From positions 206,451-270,450 of the forward strand of contig KQ965762.1 in the NCBI GenBank assembly GCA_001574975.1: a stretch of 64,000 nt of DNA. Direction: 5' to 3'. The notes under the pieces were generated by a model. That model was not told where the DNA came from and made no database searches. It was given only the letters and a program-made list of their open reading frames with translations. The position numbers and the translations under genes were made by a program. Positions 57,197-64,000 of the stretch are shown one piece after another; the first letter of the stretch is position 1; every line of letters begins with the position of its first letter. Source of the DNA: Gonapodya prolifera JEL478. Its lineage: Eukaryota; Monoblepharomycota; Monoblepharidomycetes; Monoblepharidales; Gonapodyaceae.

Positions 57197-57903
57197 TCAA
57201 ATTCGGAAGGGGATGTTCCACACGGGTGCCGGCGATACTTTGGGTTCAATTGCAACTGGAAGGCCAAGTTTCGTGGCTGCCACAAGAGCGTTCCAGTTTC
57301 GTTTTGGCGGCACTTCATTCTCATTATGCCTCCGGTACACCAGAGGCGGGTGAATCACCGAGGAATACGTCTCATTGAACTCTTGGACAGGCACACTGAA
57401 GGAAGATTTGCAAGACGTGAGCGAAAAGTCCAAGTATGGAGAAGAATCCGATACTATCGATAGCATTAGTTTAGGAACGCGGTACCAATCAGCTTTCATT
57501 TCCCTCCACATGGGCTCAACTCACCCACGAGAGGTTGACACTGTCCACGGAGCGCCTCCTGCTGCGCTTCCAAGAGGTCGTTCCATCTCTCGTGAAATGA
57601 GGTGAGTGAGAAGTTCCATGTTGGAGGTGGTATAATGGGAGTTGCTGCCAAAGCGGCTGCCGAAGCGAGGTACACGCCAACTGATTGAGAAGGAGTGAAT
57701 CCGGGCAGTACGGTGCTGAGAGAAAGTCTTTCAAGATGATGGGAGCACGACTTTTGTCGATGTCGTTGAAGGACATCTAGTAAAGTGGTTAGAGTTGACG
57801 ACGGGAGATCGAACACCTTGGCATCGGATTAATTCGTACCTCTTCTTGTAAAGAGCTTCCCGCATCCGACGCATCTCAGTGTTCTGGCCAAGTCGGTCCG
57901 CAT
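57197..57903 (-). CDS. Small zinc-finger protein, tandem copy 1
   Basis: Exons 57903-57840, 57776-57525 and 57453-57197 give 190 residues with phases matching. A single finger sits at the very N-terminus: MRTDLARTLRCVGCGKLFTR, then RDVLQRHRQKSC. The spacing C-x2-C-x12-H-x4-C is a variant of C2H2 with Cys in the last place, common in fungal regulators (the RRDVLxRH knuckle pattern). An intron splits the finger between Arg-Arg and Asp-Val. The rest has a Ser/Pro/Ala-rich middle and a C-terminal part with a few aromatic residues. A DNA-binding regulator is the likeliest role. The upstream neighbour at 58190 is its paralogue, pointing the same way. Confidence 0.68.
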
Positions 57904-58189
57904 CGTTCGTCCTTTGAGTATCCCGGTGATGGATGTTAGTCAGGTCAATGGATGTCCAGACGTCGAGTGATACAAAGGAGCCACGCTGGATCGTTTGAGC
58001 AAGAGATGGTCGACTGAAATCTGGGAGTTGGAGCGATGCCACGTCGTCCGCTGAGGCGGAAGGTGGAACGAATATCGCGTGCCGACCGTGCCTCCCGTGC
58101 CTGAAAGCTTGTCCATCGCCGAGCGGCAGCCCAACATTGGTCACTGCGAGCAAACCGGTCCGTTCACCAAGTTCCGTCAACCTGTCTAT

Positions 58190-58640
58190 TCATTTCAAGT
58201 TACTGAATTGTACATTAAAAAAATTACCGACTCTATTGACAAATTGGATGTGGCATGGCCGGTTGATCTGGATAACGAAGATAAAGAGCATGGCCTGGAG
58301 GAGCGCGAATATTTTCTGGTCAATTGTACGTTGGGAGCCCTCTCTGTTGGTCTGCGTGGACAGGCTCAACTCACTTCCAAGACTGTGTACTCCCCTTCGA
58401 GTCCCCATGATGTGGACGGAATTCAATGCGGAAGCAGAGAGAAGAGGCAGAATTGCGGAGCAAGTCTTCTGCTTATGGCGGTGAAGGACGTCTTCACGTG
58501 TGACGGAGGAAAGTACCCTAATCGCTGGGGATGGCGCCGACAACTTCGCGCAGTTGATCGATCCACTGAGACGCACCTCTTCTCGTGAACAGCTTTCCGC
58601 ATCGCGTGCATCTCAACGTCCGCGGAAAGTCTGCTCGCAT
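58190..58640 (-). CDS. Small zinc-finger protein, tandem copy 2
   Basis: Paralogue of the gene at 57197-57903, with matching first exon: exons 58640-58577 and 58491-58190, for 121 residues. Starts MRADFPRTLRCTRCGKLFTR, then RDVLHRHKQKTC: the same C-x2-C-x12-H-x4-C finger, split by the intron at the same codon. Downstream the sequence has diverged and ends sooner, with SLSTQTNREGSQRTIDQ. An extra intron could lengthen the product. A role in transcription control is inferred from the finger. Confidence 0.62.
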
Positions 58641-59270
58641 GACTCCCTCTGTTTGGCGCTGATGATGATGATGCTCTTGGGATCACACCTCGGTCAGCAA
58701 CTATCTTAAATCACATATGCGTAATCACCGCTGTTTCCTCTTGATTATCATGACATATATGTAGAAAGGTTTTTTTCACACCGCTCGAGAGTTGGGGGCG
58801 TTCAGAACGTAAATGCTTTCACTCCACGCCCAACCGTGCACCAAAGGTTGCAAACAAATGGGATCAGACTTTAATCGGAAGGGTGACGAAAGGCTCAACG
58901 TGTCGTGTAAGACAAGATCACTGGTGATGTAAATTCATGCGTTTATATATACAGGTTATTAACTTCGGTACCAGTTCGTTTGATGTGCCGCTGCGTGTTC
59001 ACCCGCCACGCCACTCACACTGACTGTTGCAGATCAGTCCCTATCGAACCGTCCCTGCCGGTGGGTAAAAGGCACAAACCAAACATGACAAACGGTGGTA
59101 CCTGCTTTTGGAAAAGTGCCCTTTTCGCCGATCTTTTGGTGACATTAGTATTCGAAAACCTTGATCGAAATTTGCGAGCTCCGTGACGGGATTGTATATT
59201 GTCGGTTGAGTCAGTCTCACAAATCTCGAGCATTTATACGATTCGGAATATGTCAGTTAGATATGGGCAC
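58641..59270. other. Intergenic, nothing supported
   Basis: AT-rich stretch with a run of GATGATGATGAT-like sequence on the plus strand near 58660. No supported gene. Confidence 0.35.
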
Positions 59271-59276
59271 AACGTC

Positions 59277-59610
59277 GGAGCGCCCGACAAAGTATCGAGC
59301 ACCAGTGCGTGGCTTTGAAACTCGTCGTCCTCTTCCACAGTCGCTGCCGATGTTACCTCCGCCGCCGCGGAGTACCGCTCCCGAATCCAACAGGAAGCCA
59401 ACCTGCTCAAACACGAGAACTTTGGCGTTGAGCTCCTCCACGCCGTCGGGTACGTGTACCGGTCGCGCGCGACACGGCACAGCGCCCGTCTTGACGTGGA
59501 GAGCAAGGACGTTGCTGCGCAAACGTTGTGAGGCTTCGACGATAGTGGGCGAGGGGTACGAGGTGACGGACTTGACCCCGAGGAGAGGAGGGAGAGGGTG
59601 TTCGCTCTGC
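59277..59610 (+). pseudogene. Truncated DnaJ-X gene fragment
   Basis: A broken copy of the DnaJ-X region of the gene at 54657. The fragment reads, across two frames, HENFGVELLHAVGYVYRSRA and RHSARLDVESKDV, then jumps directly to RRCEASTIVGE and YEVTDLTPEER. The roughly 400 nt that lie between these blocks in the parent are missing, and an early stop occurs near 59316. No J domain is present. Base identity to the parent is high, so the duplication is recent compared with other repeats here. It is a dead gene fragment. Confidence 0.72.
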
Positions 59611-59978
59611 TGAGAATTCAAAGAGTGGACATATCAGTGCTTTCAAATTCTCGAAGGTGACATGTATTCTTACGGCAATGAGCCCCGTGAATGTTTTCAG
59701 TGCGGCGTATTCATTGGTGATGAGTGTGTTTGGCGATTCGTGAGTTGGTGAGGAGGGAAGGCTCATGGTTTGTCTGCCGAGGAAAGGTTTCTCGCTCAGC
59801 GGCGGCTGTGCTGTAAGTATTTTCTTGCTCCAGTCGGTGATGACCAATTTGGGTTGGATGCATATGCCTGATCGTCGACCTTAGTTCCCATCCAATCCAA
59901 AATCTTCGTTAGATTGAATCAAGGCGAGACGAAACATCAGGCAGCTCAATGGTGAGATTAGTTTGATGCTCAAAGGAT

Positions 59979-61456
59979 TTGTTGCTTCCGCTCACCGATT
60001 CTGTGTCCGATGGCTGCGCGATGAAGTCCCTCTCTTGCAAGACGTTCCGACAATCTCCACTCAGGAACTCCATCGTCAAAGATTCTGGGTCCGAGTCTCT
60101 CACCTCCGATGAATCAGACAACAACATCATGTCTTCCCGGAGCTCTCCCGCACTTCATTTCACAAGCAGACAAGGTAGTTTCACGAAGCACCGTGAAGGT
60201 ACTCATAAGAACCGGCATCGCAAATCGAAACGGAGACAAACGGACTCAGGAGATATGGCTCTGAAACGACCCCGCATCTCTAGGTCAAAATCTCCGCGAT
60301 GGAACTACACATCGTCCTTCGCTGGATGCGTGGAGTTCCACCATCACACACGCAAGCCACCTAAGCTGGATAGCCCTCAACGAATTGTGGAGTGGAGCGA
60401 GATACGAATGAACATCCATCTCCCTTGGTGCAGCCTACAGTACAGAGCGAGCAAGCAAAAGAAGAATCATCGAGCAGATCAAGAAGGGAACAGATGACTG
60501 TGATTCAAGAGAGAGCAGCCCAAAGAAGTTATTCAACCAGATCTCCGAAGCCACTTCCAGCACCAGCAAAGAAAGATGTCTCGTCTCCTGGGAGTCCTGG
60601 CACAGGGGAGACACTCACGAAGTTCAAGGGGATTGATTTCGTGGCAATTGCTTTGAACGACTCAGGCGTGTCTACACCCGACGTCGTATATTCGAGGATC
60701 AACAACCCAAATTACGTTGCCAAACGCGATGGGACTGCCGTCGAAGCATCCATCGCAATACGTGAGTGTCTATGAAGACGCAATAAGGGAGCTCGTGTGC
60801 ATTTCTTTCACTTTGTTTGGTACATCAGCGTTGTATAAGTCTACGTATTCTGGCGATGGTGTGAGTACTTTCGAGTGAATGTTTGATCACTGCCTCGACC
60901 CATCTGAAGAATCTCATCCCCCATTCACCAGTGGTTTAACAAGTTGAAGAACTTAAAAATAAGTACTGTGAATAATGATAAAGAAGTTCTCGGTACGTAC
61001 TCAAGAGTCAAGTACATGCTGGAGCATGTTTGGCTTCTTTACACTTGATTTTCAGACCTGGACTTTGTTGCGTCTCCTCTTTTTGGCCTCTCTCATGTCA
61101 TCGTCCACGAAAGAGTGGAAATTGTTTTACCACCGCCAACACCCGGCCGAAAGTCAAGCACTCTCCCACAAATATTTCGACGAAGGAAGTCCTTGGCGAA
61201 CAACTCGAGTGGAGCTCATTCAGATCACGATATACTACTCCAAAAAGGAGCAAAAAGCCTCACCCCAGCAGCGTACATCCTTGCGGGCTTCCTGAACATT
61301 TTGGGATACTTCCCATCTCTACTTGGCTTCGATGTTGAGGTTTCGCGACGCACTGGAGCAAGCATCATGACAACTAAAATCCCACAAGGGTTCGACCACA
61401 GCGATAAGAGTTATATGCGCTTCTTGGTATCAGAGAAGGCTTTGGGACGATGGTGA
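59979..61456 (+). CDS. Unrecognised multi-exon protein
   Basis: A set of plus-strand frames that looks like one gene. The first segment is basic and Ser-rich (KNRHRKSKRRQTDSGDMALK). The next begins near 60480 and has TKFKGIDFVAIALNDSG, VVYSRINNPNYVAKRDG and VEASIAI, which reads as a folded domain. Further right are ALYKSTYSGDG near 60830 and DILLQKGAKSLTPAAYILAG with FLNILGYFPSLLGF near 61260, a hydrophobic stretch. The exon joins were not all fixed. No family is recognised; the hydrophobic part may be a membrane segment. Confidence 0.42.
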
Positions 61457-62262
61457 GGTTTCAGTACTTCTGGTCACGTGAACTTCAATTCAAGGGAGGG
61501 GTTGGGGAAACTTTCATCTAGCTGCTCAAAAGCTCTCCGTGACTGGAAATATACGATTTTGCAACAGGCCAAGAGGCTGCGACGTGAGTACAGATGTTCA
61601 GTTCGTGTGGTGGTCCGAAATTACTCAATGCCCAACTTCATCACATCTTTGTGACAGCATTCGCCAAAAAAAACTCGCATCCAGCTTATGCAGGTATCTA
61701 CGTTAAGACGCATCTCAAAATCACTGCATTGATGGAGTCGAAGGACGCTGACTTTCTGTTGATCGTGATGGCGGTTCTTCACGGAACGTCCTCTTGGAGG
61801 TATCGCACCCTGTAGCCAAGTTCCTGACACAATTAACTGGAATATTTTCGCAAAGCAAAAAATCAAAATAGACTTTTTTTATTTATGTAACGTGGAGCTT
61901 TACGCAAGTGCCTAAATTTAAAGATTTGAGACAAATGCATGGAAAGCGTAGAATAAAGCAAGATAAAGCAAAATACTGAAATTGACCTTGTTATGTACTG
62001 TACTCTCACCCTTGTATTGAAGACTGACCTATATACATTGAAGTCTGACCCAGTTCCATGAACTCAATCTGACGTACTGAAGTCTGACTTTTATGGGTCA
62101 AAATCTGACACTAATTCAGTATTTTCGTACAAAATATGCATTTGCAAATCAGAACTTCAGTGAGGCATTAGGTGTAGAAACCGGAAACCTTCAGTTGAGA
62201 CCGCAAAATCACGAAGTGACCTTTCCACGTCTGCGGTTGATCGCCTGGTGCATAAATAGCAC
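61457..62262. other. Intergenic with a small tandem motif
   Basis: AT-rich. The motif CTGAC, usually as GAAGTCTGACC, recurs five times at uneven spacing of about 20 bases between 62016 and 62110. No gene is supported. Confidence 0.4.
62016..62110. repeat. Degenerate minisatellite of CTGAC motif
   Basis: Five occurrences of a unit of about 20-22 bases containing CTGAC, partly degenerate. It lies downstream of the OMA1-like gene. Confidence 0.45.
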
Positions 62263-63702
62263 TCATTCCTTCACCCATAACTTAAGGTTTGCAACTCTTC
62301 TCTCATCGACGGGATGTTGGACCACGTAACCAGTCAACGAAGTCGCCTTAATGTCCTGGGAATATCTGATTCGCGACTTCTCTTCCAAAAACTTCTCCAA
62401 AACGGCGCTGTAAGTGTCCGTCTCGTATCCAGCGAGACGAAGTATTCGAAGAGAAATGAGCTGGCGCGAGAGGCGTTGAAAAAAGCAACACACAACACCG
62501 GTATGGATCACTCACGTCAGCTTCTTCTTCCTGCTCTTTCCAATACGGAAGTTCGAACCCGAAATCGTTCGTGCCTTCGTCAATCATGTCGGCCGGGAAT
62601 TCACGAGGGCTGAGGTAAAAGCGATAGCGTGGGGTTGATGAAAATGTGTGCCGTCGCCATTTGGCCTCTGTTGTAAAGCGTTGAGTGCTACAATGTCGAA
62701 GCCTTCTACCCATAAGGCCTACCTGCGAAATGTCTGGCACTAGCGTGGGCGAATTCGTGGGCAAGAAGAGCAGCGAGACGGTTCTAAACGAACAGAGCAC
62801 CGTGAGCTGACATTGCTGCAAGAGGAGGAAAAACGTAATAACCTCATCGTGCTGGACCCAATCCAGAATCCCAGTGAAGACGAGAATCTTCCCTCCACCC
62901 AAATGGACGATCGACTGAGTCGAGTCATCATCCACAATAGAAATATGCCAGTTCCAGGGGACCGCTCCCCGTGTGGATTTCACGACTTTGTGATAGGTAA
63001 ATGTGTGTGAGCTGGGCCATTCGATTGAATCTCACGGATGCCTCACCTTTGAGAAGGCGTTCTGCTACAGCAGAAACGAGTTGGGCCCGAGCGTCGTCGG
63101 GTGGGAGAAACGTGAAAAAGCGCTGTGATTCCTGCACGAAACGATCCGATTACGTAATTGAACATAATCTGACATTGGATTCACCTCACCTCTATACCCG
63201 CCCCAGCTGCTTTTTGTTCTTCCTTGCGACTCGTTTCCACGAATCTGATGCGACCGGTGAATGGTGACATTTCAAGGTGAGCAATGAAGAAGACTAAAAT
63301 GGAAAGGAAGAGCGCTGTCCCGGCAAGGGACAAGGCATGCATCTTATGAAAAGTACCAAAATCGCGCGTGTGGTCACTCTCGTGCTTCAGGAGAGCTTCG
63401 GCTTCGCTCACTCTTCGGCCATCAATTCGCCTTCCTGTAATTCTGTAGTAATGGGCCTCGAAAGGAGCCGGATTGAGTCGAAAACGACTCGCATTAAGTA
63501 GGCGCTCTGCCAGTGTTGTAGCAATCCACTGGCTTGATCTCGCCCGCGTATTGTGATCGAGTTTGGTATCTGACTTGGGTGGTAGCGACCCAAATCGGCG
63601 GATCGGGAGAGCAGCGGTACCACATGACGCCTGAGCTAGTGGCTTTGGAACGGAAAACAGTGCGCCTTGGACGCAGCGCGGGCGAATCATGACCATGATC
63701 AA
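62263..63702 (-). CDS. OMA1-like mitochondrial metallopeptidase (M48)
   Basis: A membrane-bound zinc protease of the mitochondrial inner membrane that responds to stress. The leader MIRPRCVQGALFSVPKPLAQ is basic and free of acidic residues, a mitochondrial presequence. A membrane segment (ALSLAGTALFLSILVFFIA) and MSPFTGRIRFVETSR follow. The catalytic half has WHISIVDDDSTQS and GGGKILVFTGIL, then the zinc motif HEFAH (62745-62759), and toward the C-terminus an EEEAD block (third zinc ligand) and HPVDERRVANLK. Several exons are needed; clear joins lie near 63180 and 63050, and others were read from frame only. The ATG at 63690 is an alternative. The gene looks functional. Confidence 0.85.
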
Positions 63703-64000
63703 CTATGTGTAACGAGCTCCTCCTAGTAACTATGTAAACCGACAACCGAACACCCAAGCTGAACTCATTCTTTTCAGAGCTAGTATCAGTACGTGTAAGT
63801 AAAACCAGTGTTTTCAGAATTTTTTGGTAGCTCACGGAGTGACTAGAAGAGGTCCTAGCCCGACTTCACTACCCAAATTACATCACATTATTATGCCATG
63901 TTGGTCCATGTGTGGGAGCAGAATTTCATTCATCCATTCAACCGACGCGCCAGTCCGGAGGCAAGCAGGGGAGGAATTTTTCCACTGCCTGCCAATCCTG
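63703..64000. other. Right-edge flank
   Basis: No supported gene; probably the 5' flank of the OMA1-like gene and the start of a neighbour outside the window. Confidence 0.35.

Noticed and set aside
1-64000. CRISPR arrays, rRNA and tRNA genes
   Set aside because: No regularly spaced repeats, no tRNA-like cloverleaf with a conserved T-loop outside coding exons, and no rRNA-like stretch was found by reading.

Overview
This is nuclear DNA of a filamentous or zoosporic eukaryote, most likely an early-diverging (chytrid-like) fungus. The genes are broken by many short GT-AG introns of about 45-200 bases, they lie on both strands with little spacing, and they include fungal-type families: a Dal5-like MFS permease, an FCY2-like purine-cytosine permease, an NmrA-like protein, a UMPH-1 nucleotidase, C2H2 zinc fingers and F-box proteins. 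The species is not established from the sequence. Coordinates given as exons were worked out by hand from splice signals and reading phase.

Layout. 1-90: start of a secreted protein (minus). 0.5-3.3 kb: a low-complexity protein and little else that can be supported. 3.3-11.0 kb: two family-25 glycosyltransferases, the first broken and the second intact, flanking an Hsp40, a zinc-finger protein and an ER cyclophilin. 11.4-17.7 kb: four consecutive same-strand paralogues of a family I do not recognise, one of them interrupted by a run of N. 18-21.6 kb: an NmrA-like protein, an F-box-like protein and a 2-oxoglutarate oxygenase. 22.2-23.9 kb: a secreted protein built of three repeats. 25.1-27.3 kb: a full [FeFe]-hydrogenase with all H-cluster motifs, followed after two small genes by a hemerythrin-like protein at 29.1 kb. 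30-33 kb: two unrecognised multi-exon genes. 33.8-36.4 kb: a tandem pair of seven-helix receptor-like proteins. 36.8-44.0 kb: a UMPH-1 nucleotidase, an MFS permease, a dienelactone hydrolase and a cysteine-rich F-box protein. 44-45.4 kb: repeats and a possible LINE tail. 45.6-50.3 kb: a His/Pro-rich coiled-coil protein and the FCY2-like permease. 50.5-52.4 kb: a decaying class-III aminotransferase. 54.7-59.6 kb: a DnaJ-X protein, a tandem pair of small zinc-finger genes and a broken fragment of the DnaJ-X gene. 60-63.7 kb: an unrecognised gene and an OMA1-like mitochondrial peptidase.

Themes. Local duplication is pervasive: the four-gene array, the receptor pair, the zinc-finger pair, the GT25 pair and the DnaJ-X fragment, often with one member decayed. 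The hydrogenase (anaerobic hydrogen metabolism) occurs beside an oxygen- or iron-binding hemerythrin and in the same genome as OMA1, which points to a facultatively anaerobic organism that keeps a mitochondrial inner membrane. The most novel material is the four-gene array at 11.4-17.7 kb, with its internal duplication and 11-nt microexons.
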